From DATCMH01 sp036563505 (GTDB lineage Bacteria; Pseudomonadota; Alphaproteobacteria; Rhizobiales; Beijerinckiaceae): DNA of 64,000 nt. Where the stretch lies: positions 310,001 through 374,000 of the forward strand of contig DATCMH010000002.1 in assembly GCA_036563505.1 (NCBI GenBank). Direction: 5' to 3'. Of this stretch, positions 34,684 through 42,892 are shown piece after piece (the first letter of the stretch is position 1; the number at the start of each line of letters is the position of its first letter). The notes under the pieces were generated by a model, which ran no database searches, was not told the DNA's origin, and saw only the letters and a list, made by a program, of their open reading frames with translations. Both the position numbers and the translations under genes were made by a program.

Positions 34684-35784
34684 TCACGCCTCCGCCGGTC
34701 GGGCGCGGGGCGCCAGCAGCCGCGCGGCGAAGCGCCGGAAGAGGCCGTCAAGCGCCCCGGCGAAAAGAATGATCACGCCGCCGATGACGACCACCATGTC
34801 GCGGGTGATGGCGGGCTGCTCGAAGGCGAGTTCGGCGCCGCCCTGATAGAGCACGCCGAAGAGGAGCGAGGCGAGAACGATCCCGGCCGGGTGCGCCCGG
34901 CCCATCAGGGCCACCGCGATGCCGACGAAGCCGTAGCCGGACGTGAATTCCAGAAGCAGGCGGTGGTGGTAGCCCATGAGCTCGTTGACCGCGAGGCCGC
35001 CGGCGAGGGCTCCTGAGATCGCCATGGCGATCACGATGATCCGCTCCGGCCGGATGCCGGCGTAGAGCGCGGCGGTGGGGTTGGCGCCGACCGTGCGGAT
35101 CGCGTAGCCGAGCCGGGAGCGATAGATCAGGAGCCACACGCCGACGGCCGCCGCCAGCGCCAGGAGCAGCGACAGGTTGAGCTGCGAGCGGGCCGTCTCC
35201 AGGCCGAGCAGCTCGTGGACGAAGGGGATCTGCGCCGCGGGCGGGAAAGCCCGTGTCTCCGGGTTCATGGTGCCCGGCTCGCGCATGACGTTGACGAGCA
35301 GGTAGACCATCAGCACGGAGGCGAGCCAGTTGAACATGATCGTCGTGATGACGATGTGGCTGCCGCGCTTGGCTTGCAGGTAGCCCGGGATCAGCGCCCA
35401 GAGTGCCCCGAAAAGCGCGCCGGCCAGGATCCCGGCGGGGATCATCAAGACAGCGGGCAGCCTCGCCGGCAGGTACAGGCAGGCCAGCGCGACGCCGAGG
35501 CCCGCGAGCGTCGCCTGGCCCTCGCCGCCGATGTTGAAGAGCCCGGCGTGGTAGGCCACCGCCACGGCGAGGCCGGCGAAGATGAAGTTCGTGGCATAGA
35601 ACAAAGTGAAGCCGAGGCCCTCGCCGGTGCCGAGGCTGCCCTGGATCAGCACGCGTGTGGTGACGAGCGGGTTCTCGCCGATGCCGAGCACCACGAGGCC
35701 GGCGACGCCGAAGGCTGCCGCGACGGAGAGCGCCGGCACGAGGCCGAGATCGGCCCAGCGGGGCAGGTCGAGGGGGGCGCTCAC
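34684..35784 (-). CDS. ABC transporter permease, nucleoside type (first permease)
   Basis: The 366-residue permease starts with GTG overlapping the VOC stop in GTGA. The membrane core has NFIFAGLAVAVAYHAGLFNIGGEGQATLAGLGVAL and GSHIVITTIMFNWLASVLMVYLL, the pattern of NupP/YufP-like permeases of the BMP-type nucleoside importer. A segment before the second half (AQIPFVHELLGLETARSQLN) is a periplasmic loop. It forms a heterodimer with the permease encoded after it. The ATPase gene lies four genes upstream rather than adjacent. Confidence 0.88.
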   Translation of the reverse strand: MSAPLDLPRWADLGLVPALSVAAAFGVAGLVVLGIGENPLVTTRVLIQGSLGTGEGLGFTLFYATNFIFAGLAVAVAYHAGLFNIGGEGQATLAGLGVALACLYLPARLPAVLMIPAGILAGALFGALWALIPGYLQAKRGSHIVITTIMFNWLASVLMVYLLVNVMREPGTMNPETRAFPPAAQIPFVHELLGLETARSQLNLSLLLALAAAVGVWLLIYRSRLGYAIRTVGANPTAALYAGIRPERIIVIAMAISGALAGGLAVNELMGYHHRLLLEFTSGYGFVGIAVALMGRAHPAGIVLASLLFGVLYQGGAELAFEQPAITRDMVVVIGGVIILFAGALDGLFRRFAARLLAPRARPAEA

Positions 35785-36209
35785 TCCGGCAGATCCAATC
35801 GCCCGCCCGCGTCGAAGGGGAAGAACGGGTTGTGGGCGATCTCCCACAGATGCCCGTCGGGATCGGCGAAGTATCCGGAATAGCCGCCCCAGAACACCTC
35901 CCGCGGCGTCTTCAGGGCGCGGGCCCCCGCTGCGAGGGCTCGAGCGAAGAAGGCGTCCACGGCCTCGCGCGAGGCGAGGTTGTGCGCCAGCGTGACGGCC
36001 GCGAAGCCTGTCGGGTGATCCTCCACATGGGCGTCCTCGGCGAGCGAGTCGCGCCCGAAGAGGCCGAGCGCCGGCCCGCCGTTGCCGTGGAAGAATGCCA
36101 CCGTGGGCTGGCTCGCGGCCGAGGCCGTCCAGCCCAGCGCCTCGTAGAAGGCCCGGGCGCGGGCGAGGTCGGCGGTGCCGAGGGTGATGAGGGTGACCTG
36201 AGGGCTCAC
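35781..36209 (-). CDS. VOC (glyoxalase/bleomycin resistance) family protein
   Basis: The 142-residue protein has a VOC fold: VTLITLGTADLARARAFYEALGW, PALGLFGRD, and YFADPDGHLWEIAHNPFFPFD with a metal-ligand-type Glu in the last block. The substrate is unknown; members include glyoxalase-like and resistance proteins. Its ATG overlaps the vapC stop by four bases, and its stop overlaps the permease start, so it is coupled on both sides inside the nucleoside operon. It may be cargo that came with the toxin-antitoxin pair. Confidence 0.8.
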   Translation of the reverse strand: MSPQVTLITLGTADLARARAFYEALGWTASAASQPTVAFFHGNGGPALGLFGRDSLAEDAHVEDHPTGFAAVTLAHNLASREAVDAFFARALAAGARALKTPREVFWGGYSGYFADPDGHLWEIAHNPFFPFDAGGRLDLPE

Positions 36210-36598
36210 GCCAGATCCGTCCGGGCGAAGTCATCGCCCTTGTACAGGAGGGGCATGCCGCGCAGCTTGGCGCAGGCGTAGGAGAAGCAATCGCCCATGT
36301 TGAGCTGGGCGGGATGCTTCTGGCCCTTGCCGTAGCGGGTGAAGGCTTCGAGGGCCGCGATCGTCTCGGCACTTCCGATGTCTACGACCTCGATGCCGGC
36401 AGCTGACATGAAGTCGGACAGGTCGCGGTAGGTGACGTAAGGCGGCTGCTTCAGCTCTCGCGTGACGGCCAGCACAGCCTCGTATACCGAAAGCGGATGG
36501 GTGAGAGCGATCGCTGCAGCATTCAGTCGGCCCGATAGGGCATCAGCTTCCGGCTCCTCCAGGGCGATCGCGACCAGGGCGGATGCATCGACGACCAT
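36206..36598 (-). CDS. vapC: VapC-type toxin with PIN domain
   Basis: The 130-residue PIN protein has Asp 4 in MVVDASALVAI, an acidic pair near residue 16 and Asp 103 in NMGDCFSYACAK, with DDF near the end; these are the four acidic positions of the metal-dependent ribonuclease fold. VapC toxins cut tRNA or rRNA and are neutralised by VapB. The gene starts with ATG overlapping the vapB stop by one base, and its own stop overlaps the VOC start. The KHPAQLNMGD stretch is standard for the type paired with Rv0623-like antitoxins. Confidence 0.88.
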   Translation of the reverse strand: MVVDASALVAIALEEPEADALSGRLNAAAIALTHPLSVYEAVLAVTRELKQPPYVTYRDLSDFMSAAGIEVVDIGSAETIAALEAFTRYGKGQKHPAQLNMGDCFSYACAKLRGMPLLYKGDDFARTDLA

Positions 36599-36822
36599 CA
36601 CTCGTCGTTGAGGCTGTCGTAGAAGGCCTTGTCGGCTTTCAGCCCGGTCCGCGGCACCTTTGCGAGCCGCTCCTGAATCGGCCTGATTCGTTCTTGCAGC
36701 GGAACCCGCTTGATCTCGTTGCTCACCGCAAGCTTCACCGCTTCGGTCAGCCCGATCCGTTTGATCTCGGCGAGGCTGCGGACCAGACGGTCCGTCTCTT
36801 CGTCGCGGATATGAAGGGCCAT
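36598..36822 (-). CDS. vapB: VapB-type antitoxin (PSK_trans_fac/Rv0623-like)
   Basis: The 74-residue antitoxin (MALHIRDEETDRLVRSLAEIKRIG...) has the N-terminal ribbon-helix-helix-like region of the Rv0623/PSK_trans_fac group, with LTEAVKLAVSNEIKRVPLQERI, and a C-terminal toxin-wrapping stretch TGLKADKAFYDSL. The ATG at 36822 has CGGAGG upstream; an upstream ATG at 36885 is less supported. It is the first gene of a coupled vapB-vapC pair, placed 59 bp after the ATPase gene of the nucleoside transporter. A double palindrome precedes it. Confidence 0.85.
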   Translation of the reverse strand: MALHIRDEETDRLVRSLAEIKRIGLTEAVKLAVSNEIKRVPLQERIRPIQERLAKVPRTGLKADKAFYDSLNDE

Positions 36823-36832
36823 CGCCGCCTCC

Positions 36833-36863
36833 GTGTACACGCGTTGGAATGTAGCATGTACAT
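36833..36863 (-). promoter_or_regulatory. Putative VapB operator: paired TGTACA palindromes
   Basis: GTGTACAC (36833-36840) and ATGTACAT (36856-36863) are perfect 8-bp palindromes with centres 23 bp apart, about two helical turns. They lie in the 59-bp gap before vapB, one just upstream of its ribosome-binding site. This fits an autorepressor site of a ribbon-helix-helix antitoxin. Confidence 0.5.
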
Positions 36864-36881
36864 CGCCGACGACAACCGCCC

Positions 36882-38402
36882 TCAAGCCGCCCGCTCGACA
36901 CCTGCCATCAGCAACCCGAGCTCCCGCTCATTCGTCTCGGCCGGCCGGCGCTCGCCGGTGATGCGGCCGCCGCACATGGCGAGCACCCGGTCGGAGAGGC
37001 TCATGATCTCCTCAAGCTCCACCGAGACGAGGAGGATGCCGACGCCGGCGTCGCGCAGGGCCACGAGGCGCTTGTGAATGAACTCGATGGCGCCGATGTC
37101 GACGCCTCGCGTCGGCTGGCCGACGAGGAGCACCTTCGGCTGCCGCTCGATCTCCCGGGCGAGCACCATCTTCTGCTGGTTGCCGCCGGAGAACTTCGCG
37201 GTCTTGAGCCGCGGCGCTGGCGGGCGCACGTCGTATTGATCCATCTTGGCGGCCAGATCCCGCACCATGCGGCCGTGGTCGAGGAGCGGACCGCGGCCGT
37301 AGGCCTCGTCATCGGTGAAGCCGAGGGCTGCGCTCTCGAAGGCGGGGAAGGCCGCGACGAGCCCCATCCGCAGCCGGTCCTCCGGCACGTGGAGGAGGCC
37401 GGCGCGGCGCAGAGCGTGCGGCTCGTGCTCCGCCGCGCTCAAGGGTCGGCCATCGAGGCGGATCGTGCCGGTCGCTGGCGCGTGCATCCCGGCGATCGCC
37501 TCGAGCAGCTCGCTCTGGCCGTTGCCGGCGACGCCCGCGATGCCGACGATCTCGCCGGCATGGACGGTGAGGGACGCCTCGGCGACCCGCAGCACGCCGC
37601 GGGCATCGACGACGGACAGGTTCTCGACTTGGAGCACCGGGCGCCCGGGCTTCGCGGGCGTCTTCTCGACCTGAAGCAGGACGCGGCGACCGACCATCTC
37701 CTCGGCCAGTTCCTGCGGCGAGGTGCGCGCGGTCTCGAGCGTCGCCACCATGGCGCCGCGGCGCATCACCGAGACCCGGTCGGTGGCGGCCATGATCTCC
37801 CGCAGCTTGTGGGTGATCAGGATGACGGTCTTGCCCCGCTCCTTCAGCACGAACAGGAAGCGGAAGAGGGCATCGGCCTCGGCCGGCGTGAGCACGGCGG
37901 TCGGCTCGTCGAGGATGAGGATGTCAGCGCCGCGCACCAGGGCCTTGACGATCTCGACCCGTTGCTGGAGACCGACCGAGAGGTCGCCGACCCGAGCGTC
38001 AGGGTCGAGGCTCAAGCCGTAATCGCGGGCAAGCCGCTCGAGCTCCGCCCGGACCTTGCGCGCGCCGCCCCTGAGCAGGGCGCCGCCCTCGGCGCCCAGC
38101 ATGACGTTCTCGAGCACGGAGAGCGGCTCGACCAGCATGAAGTGCTGGTGGACCATGCCGATCCCGGCCCGGATGGCATCCGCCGAGGAACGGATCGCGA
38201 CGGGCTTGCCGCCGACCCGGATCTCGCCCGCATCGGCCTCGTAGAAGCCGTAGACGATGGACATCAGGGTCGACTTGCCGGCCCCGTTCTCGCCGACGAT
38301 GCCGTGGATCGTGCCGGCAGCGACCGCGAGGTTGATGTCCCGGTTCGCGTGGACGGCGCCGAAGCTCTTGTCGATGCCGACGAGTTCGAGGGCGGGGGTC
38401 AT
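36882..38402 (-). CDS. Nucleoside ABC transporter ATP-binding protein, two ATPase domains
   Basis: The 506-residue protein has two nucleotide-binding domains. Domain 1 has GENGAGKST (about 40-48), LSVGLQQRVEIVKALVRG and ILILDEPTAVLTP. Domain 2 has GVAGNGQSELLEAI, SGGNQQKMVLAREI and PTRGVDIGA. This double-ATPase layout, with a degenerate second Walker A, is that of NupO/YufO/RbsA-type importers. It powers the two permeases encoded downstream, now separated from it by vapBC and the VOC gene. A family A element lies upstream, between it and the binding protein. Confidence 0.9.
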   Translation of the reverse strand: MTPALELVGIDKSFGAVHANRDINLAVAAGTIHGIVGENGAGKSTLMSIVYGFYEADAGEIRVGGKPVAIRSSADAIRAGIGMVHQHFMLVEPLSVLENVMLGAEGGALLRGGARKVRAELERLARDYGLSLDPDARVGDLSVGLQQRVEIVKALVRGADILILDEPTAVLTPAEADALFRFLFVLKERGKTVILITHKLREIMAATDRVSVMRRGAMVATLETARTSPQELAEEMVGRRVLLQVEKTPAKPGRPVLQVENLSVVDARGVLRVAEASLTVHAGEIVGIAGVAGNGQSELLEAIAGMHAPATGTIRLDGRPLSAAEHEPHALRRAGLLHVPEDRLRMGLVAAFPAFESAALGFTDDEAYGRGPLLDHGRMVRDLAAKMDQYDVRPPAPRLKTAKFSGGNQQKMVLAREIERQPKVLLVGQPTRGVDIGAIEFIHKRLVALRDAGVGILLVSVELEEIMSLSDRVLAMCGGRITGERRPAETNERELGLLMAGVERAA

Positions 38403-38404
38403 CT

Positions 38405-38584
38405 CCCTCCCCCCTCGCGGGGGAGGGTGGCTCCGCCGTCAGGCGGGGTCGGGAGAGGGGGCGCGCCCGGAACGGGCGCTCGCGAAGCGACCGGGTTGCG
38501 ATCGGCTGCGCCGAGCGCGTCTGCGACGCGCCACCCCTCATCCGCCCGGCTCGCGCCGAGCACCTTCTCCCACAAGGGGAGAAG
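38405..38584. repeat. Palindromic element family A between binding protein and ATPase genes
   Basis: A 180-bp element in the orientation opposite to the copy in metW: CCCTCCCCC...GGGAGGGTGG, GGCGGGGTCGGGAGAGGGG, CCACCCCTCATCCGCCCGG with a short hairpin, then CACCTTCTCCC...GGGAGAAGG. It fills almost all of the 187-bp gap between the BMP gene and the ATPase start. Confidence 0.85.
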
Positions 38585-38589
38585 GACGA

Positions 38590-39591
38590 TCACCCCGGGC
38601 ACTTCTGGTCCGACATGTAGTCGTGCACCTGCACCGTGCCGGCCTTGATGTCGTTTGCCGCCTTCTCCACCGCCGCGCGCATCTCCGCGGTGACGAGGCT
38701 CTTGTTGTTCTCGTCGTCCGCCCAAGCGACGCCGTCCTCCTTGAGGCCGAGCACGGTGGCGCCCGCCTTCCAGGCACCGTTCTTGGCGTCGGTGAAGGAC
38801 TTGTAGGCCGCGACATCCACCCGCTTGATCATCGAGGTGAGCACCTTGCCCGGGTGGAGGCCGTTCTGGTTCGAATCGACGCCGATGCCGAGCTTGCCCG
38901 CATCCGCCGTCGCCCGCAGCACGCCGATGCCCGTGCCGCCGGCCGCCTGGTAGATCACGTCGGCGCCGCGCTCCATCTGGCTCTTCGCCAATTCGCCGCC
39001 CTTAACCGGGTCGTTCCAGGCAGCCCCCGTCGTGCCGGTCATGTTCTGGAAAACCTCAGCGTCCTTCTTCGCCGCCTTGGCGCCCTGGACATAGCCGCAG
39101 GCGAAGCGGCGGATGAGGGGCACGTCCATGCCGCCGACGAAGCCCACCTTGCCCGACTTCGCCGCCATGCCGGCGAGCAGGCCGACAAGATAGGAGCCCT
39201 CGTGCTCCTTGAAGGTGATCGACTGGACGTTGGGCATGTCGACGACAGCGTCGATCAGCGTGAACTTGGCCTGCGGGAACTCCTTGGCCACCTTCTCCAC
39301 GGCGCTCTGCTGCGAGAAGCCCACCGCCACGATGGGCGAGAAGCCGTCGCGGGCGAAGCGGCGCAGGGCCTGCTCCTTCTGCGCGTCGTTCTGGGGCTCG
39401 AAGTCCCGGTAGTCGACGCCCGCCTCCTTCTTGAAGCGCTCCGCGCCGGCAAAGACGCCCTCGTTGAAGGATTTGTCGAACTTACCGCCCAGATCATAGA
39501 CGATCGCCGGGCGCACGGCGCCTTGCGCGAGGGCCGCCACCGCCGACAAGCTCACGCCGGCAAGCGCGAGTGCGAAGCTCTTCAACGTCAT
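38590..39591 (-). CDS. BMP-family nucleoside-binding protein
   Basis: The 333-residue protein begins with a secretory signal (MTLKSFALALAGVSLSAVAALAQ) and continues as a basic-membrane-protein family binding protein: RPAIVYDLGGKFDKSFNEGVFAGAERFKKE, AVGFSQQSAVEKVAKEFP, KVGFVGGMDVPLIRRFACGYVQGAKAA and IGVDSNQNGLHPGKVLTSMIKRV. It captures nucleosides in the periplasm for the ABC importer encoded downstream. The signal ends without a lipobox Cys, so it is likely soluble. It is the first gene of the operon. Confidence 0.9.
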   Translation of the reverse strand: MTLKSFALALAGVSLSAVAALAQGAVRPAIVYDLGGKFDKSFNEGVFAGAERFKKEAGVDYRDFEPQNDAQKEQALRRFARDGFSPIVAVGFSQQSAVEKVAKEFPQAKFTLIDAVVDMPNVQSITFKEHEGSYLVGLLAGMAAKSGKVGFVGGMDVPLIRRFACGYVQGAKAAKKDAEVFQNMTGTTGAAWNDPVKGGELAKSQMERGADVIYQAAGGTGIGVLRATADAGKLGIGVDSNQNGLHPGKVLTSMIKRVDVAAYKSFTDAKNGAWKAGATVLGLKEDGVAWADDENNKSLVTAEMRAAVEKAANDIKAGTVQVHDYMSDQKCPG

Positions 39592-39736
39592 CCCGTTCAC
39601 CCTCTTCTCGTTCGGGCCGCTGACCCGGCCCTCGTCTGGTGTGCGCTGCACCGTGGCACGAGCCACAGGGCTCGCCAAGAGGTGAGGCTCGAGGTGCCGC
39701 TTTGCGTCTCGGCGGGCCGCTGCTCTAAGAGAGGCT

Positions 39737-40519
39737 ATGGCGCTGGAACCCGACGAAATCGACCGCTACGCGCGCCACCTCGTCCTCCGCGAGGTGGGCG
39801 GTCCGGGCCAGGCGAAGCTGAAAGCAGCCCGCGTGCTGGTCGTCGGGGCGGGCGGCCTCGGGGCGCCTCTCCTGCAATATCTCGCGGCGGCCGGCCTTGG
39901 CACGCTCGGGATCGTCGACGACGACGCGGTCTCGCTCTCGAACCTGCAGCGGCAGGTGATCCATGGAACGCCCGACATCGGCCGGGCCAAGGTCGCGAGC
40001 GCGGCAGACGCCATCACCCGCCTCAATCCGCACGTGCGGATTGAGGCGCATTCGGCACGGATCACCCCGGAGAATGCTGCCGGCTTAATCGAGGCCTACG
40101 ACATCGTCGCCGACGGCTCTGACAATTTCGAGACCCGCTACGCCGTCTCCGATGCGTGCTTTCGCGCGGGCCGGCCCCTCGTGACGGCGGCGCTCGGGCA
40201 GTTCGACGGCTCGCTCACCACGATCCGGGCGCACGAGCGCGGAGCGGATGGGCGCCCCAACCCTACCTACCGCTGCCTGTTTCCCTCCCCTCCCCCGCCC
40301 GGCGCGGTCCCGACCTGCGCGCAGGCCGGGGTGCTCGGAGCGCTCGCGGGCGTCATGGGCTCGCTCATGGCGATGGAGGTGGTCCGGGAAACCGTCGGCT
40401 TCGGCGAGAGCCTCGTGGGGCGCCTCCTCATGGTCGACGCGCGGAGCTTGCGCTTCGAGACGCTGCGCTACGCCTGGGATCCGGCGAACCCGTTGAACGG
40501 GACCGGCGCTCAGCCGTAG
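39737..40519 (+). CDS. moeB: MoeB/ThiF/HesA-family adenylyltransferase
   Basis: The 260-residue E1-like enzyme has the nucleotide-binding turn VVGAGGLGAPLLQYLAAAG (about 35-53), LSNLQRQVIHGTPDIGRAKV, and the Cys region YRCLFPSPPPPGAVPTCAQAGVLG. It adenylates the C-terminal glycine of a sulfur carrier protein, most likely MoaD. In classical MoeB the YRC segment is preceded by Cys to make a zinc CxxC, but here it is Thr (PTYRC), and the C-terminal CxxC is absent. ThiF function is an alternative. A 30-bp perfect palindrome lies in its coding sequence. Confidence 0.8.
   Translation: MALEPDEIDRYARHLVLREVGGPGQAKLKAARVLVVGAGGLGAPLLQYLAAAGLGTLGIVDDDAVSLSNLQRQVIHGTPDIGRAKVASAADAITRLNPHVRIEAHSARITPENAAGLIEAYDIVADGSDNFETRYAVSDACFRAGRPLVTAALGQFDGSLTTIRAHERGADGRPNPTYRCLFPSPPPPGAVPTCAQAGVLGALAGVMGSLMAMEVVRETVGFGESLVGRLLMVDARSLRFETLRYAWDPANPLNGTGAQP
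40019..40048. other. Perfect 30-bp palindrome inside moeB
   Basis: CGCCTCAATCCGCAC is followed directly by its exact reverse complement GTGCGGATTGAGGCG, with no loop. It encodes R-L-N-P-H-V-R-I-E-A. AAT and ATT, uncommon codons here, complete the symmetry, so the palindrome is not explained by codon bias alone. Confidence 0.9.
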
Positions 40520-41253
40520 CGGTGAAGCTCCGTGCCGTGACGCTTCAGCCAGCTTTCGGCCTCCTCGGTGCGCGGGCAGAGCCGGTGCACGAGGGTCCAA
40601 AAGCGGTGGGAGTGGTTGAGCTCCTTTAGGTGCGCGACCTCGTGGGCGGCGAGGTAGTCGAGCACGAAGGGCGGGGCAAGAACGAGCCGCCAGGAGAAGC
40701 TCAGATGTCCCTTGGCCGAGCAGGAGCCCCAGCGGGTCGTGGTGTCGCGCACGGACAAGCGCTTGGCGAAATGGCCGAGCGCGAGGGTGTGGGCCTTCAC
40801 GGCCTTCTCGAGATCGGCCCGCGCCTCGCGCTCCAGGAACTCGCGCACGCGCTTCGACACGAGGATCGGATCGCCGGACACGGCGATCAGAGGCTCGCCG
40901 CTTGAGTCCGTCGTGGCGACGGTGGCACCGCGCACGGCCGACCAGTGGACGATGCGGTGGGGCACGCCGCGCAAGGGCACGCGTTCGCCGTGCTGCAGGC
41001 TCACCCGGCGCGGGACCTTGGCGAGGCGCGCGGCGATCCAGCCGCCATGGGCATCGGCGAAGCGTTGAGTGGCCGCCAAGTCGACGTGCTCGGGCACCGT
41101 GAGTACGACTTCGGCGGTGGCGCTCGAGACGCGCAAGGTCATGCGGCGCGCGGCCGGGCGGCGGCGCAGAAGAACGCGGAAGGTTTGGCCCTCGTGCGCC
41201 ACCTCGAGGTGGGCAGGATCCGGAACGGAGCGGCGGAAAAGGGCGAATCTCAT
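40510..41253 (-). CDS. YgjP/M48-like metallopeptidase (DUF45)
   Basis: The 247-residue product has the DUF45/YgjP zinc-binding motif HEVAHLKELNHSHRFW (about 204-219), LSVRDTTTRWGSCSAKGHLSFSWRLVLAPP before it, and an N-terminal beta-rich part. HExxH plus the following His are expected zinc ligands. The family is annotated as a metal-dependent hydrolase related to SprT; its substrate is unknown. It converges on moeB and overlaps its 3' end by 10 bp. Confidence 0.82.
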   Translation of the reverse strand: MRFALFRRSVPDPAHLEVAHEGQTFRVLLRRRPAARRMTLRVSSATAEVVLTVPEHVDLAATQRFADAHGGWIAARLAKVPRRVSLQHGERVPLRGVPHRIVHWSAVRGATVATTDSSGEPLIAVSGDPILVSKRVREFLEREARADLEKAVKAHTLALGHFAKRLSVRDTTTRWGSCSAKGHLSFSWRLVLAPPFVLDYLAAHEVAHLKELNHSHRFWTLVHRLCPRTEEAESWLKRHGTELHRYG

Positions 41254-41330
41254 GGCGGCGAGCTATGCCGCAGGAGACGCCGCCCTGTCAGCCGTCCCGA
41301 TGACGCAAGGGCTGAGCCGAACGGCCCGCC

Positions 41331-42620
41331 TCAGGCGATCGCCCGGACCGGCTGGCGGCGGCGCGCCGCGGCCTCCATCTCGTGGGTGAGGATGAAATCG
41401 GCGATGCGTGGCGCGATCTCCGACCGGAAACGCGAGCCGTTGAACACCCCGTAGTGACCCACGCCCTTCTGGAGGTGGTAGATCTTCTTGTCCGGCGCGA
41501 GGTTGGGCGTCAGCTCGAGCGCGGCCAGCGTCTGCCCGACGCCCGAGATGTCGTCCTTCTCGCCCTCGACGGCCATGATGGCGCAGCGGCGGATGGACAT
41601 GAGGTCGACCGAGTGCCCCCGGTGCATCATCTCGCCCTTCGGCAGGAGGTGCTCCACGAACACGGTCTCGACCGTCTGGAGATAGAACTCCGCCGTCAGG
41701 TCCATGACGGCGAGGTACTCGTCGTAGAACTCGCGGTGCTTCTCGGCCGAATCGCCGTCGCCCTGCACGAGGTGCTGGAACATCTCCCAATGGGCGTTGA
41801 GATGGCGATCCATGTTCATCGCCATGAAGCCCGAGAGCTGCAGGAAGCCCGGATACACGTCGCGCCAGAAGCCGGGCGAGGTGCCCGGCACCTTCACGAT
41901 GCAGTTGCGCTTGAACCACTCCGTGCCGCGCTCCTCGGCGAGCTGGTTGACGGCCGTGGGGGAGCGGCGGGTGTCGATCGGCCCGCCCATCAGGGTCATG
42001 CTGCGCGGCGTCGCCAGGTCGTTCTCCGCTTCCATGCGGGCGATGGCGGCGATCACGGGCACGGAGGGCTGGCAGACCGCCATGACGTGCAGGTCCGGGC
42101 CGAGCATCCGGAACATGTCGATGAGGTAGTCGATATAGTCGTCGAGGTCGAAGCGCCCGGCCGCGAGCGGCACGAGGCGGGCATCCGTCCAGTCGGTGAT
42201 GTAGACCTGATGGTTCGGCAGGAAAGCCTCGACCGTGCCGCGCAGGAGCGTGGCGTAGTGGCCCGACATCGGCGCCGTGATCAGCACTTTAGGCTGGGGC
42301 TTCGCCCGCGCCGGCATCGCCCGGTCAAAGGAGATGACTCGGCAGAACGGGCGCTCCCACACCACGCGCTCCGTGACCGCGACCCGCTCGCCACCGACGA
42401 GCGTCGTGGGCAGGTTGAAGCTGGGCTTGGCGTAGCGGCGCGTCGTGCGCTCGAACATCTCGCAGGCGGCGGACACGGTGCGGCCGTATGCGGTGTAGTG
42501 CAGCGGGTTCGCCGGATTCGCGAAGAGGAGGCGCGTGGCGTCTGAGGCGGCACGGGCCGGCGTCAGCATCGCGTGCGCCGCTTCGTACCAGAGATAGGCG
42601 AGGCTCATCTGCACCCCCAT
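41331..42620 (-). CDS. phaZ: Intracellular polyhydroxyalkanoate depolymerase
   Basis: The 429-residue enzyme matches intracellular PHB depolymerases: YLWYEAAHAMLTPARAASD at the start, VCQPSVPVIAA with the nucleophilic Cys in the lipase-box position, EGEKDDISGVGQT with the Asp, and KGVGHYGVFNGSRFRSEI with the catalytic His. It releases hydroxybutyrate from stored granules. It lacks a signal peptide. The ATG at 42620 has no obvious ribosome-binding site, while the ATG at 42608 follows GGGGGTG and may be the true start. It is divergent from regB across a 272-bp AT-richer gap. Confidence 0.88.
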   Translation of the reverse strand: MGVQMSLAYLWYEAAHAMLTPARAASDATRLLFANPANPLHYTAYGRTVSAACEMFERTTRRYAKPSFNLPTTLVGGERVAVTERVVWERPFCRVISFDRAMPARAKPQPKVLITAPMSGHYATLLRGTVEAFLPNHQVYITDWTDARLVPLAAGRFDLDDYIDYLIDMFRMLGPDLHVMAVCQPSVPVIAAIARMEAENDLATPRSMTLMGGPIDTRRSPTAVNQLAEERGTEWFKRNCIVKVPGTSPGFWRDVYPGFLQLSGFMAMNMDRHLNAHWEMFQHLVQGDGDSAEKHREFYDEYLAVMDLTAEFYLQTVETVFVEHLLPKGEMMHRGHSVDLMSIRRCAIMAVEGEKDDISGVGQTLAALELTPNLAPDKKIYHLQKGVGHYGVFNGSRFRSEIAPRIADFILTHEMEAAARRRQPVRAIA

Positions 42621-42892
42621 GGTTCGGGCGCCCTTTCTTCCTCGCAGCTGCGAGACGGGCAGGTCCATTCCGAACCCGTCCCACGACGGTAAAGTTCCGC
42701 TTGCCCTATTCAATGCGGTGAGTGGTTTAGCAAAGGTTAATTCGGGGAGCTGTGTTATTTTTAGCGCGTTCTGGCGTGCTTGGTAGAACGATTCTTGCCG
42801 CAGTGCACACGATTGAGGCAGATCGGCCGAAAGCCTGACCCGGGCAACATGGAGCGTGGACGGACCGGTCCGACGCCCTATGCTCTCTCGGG

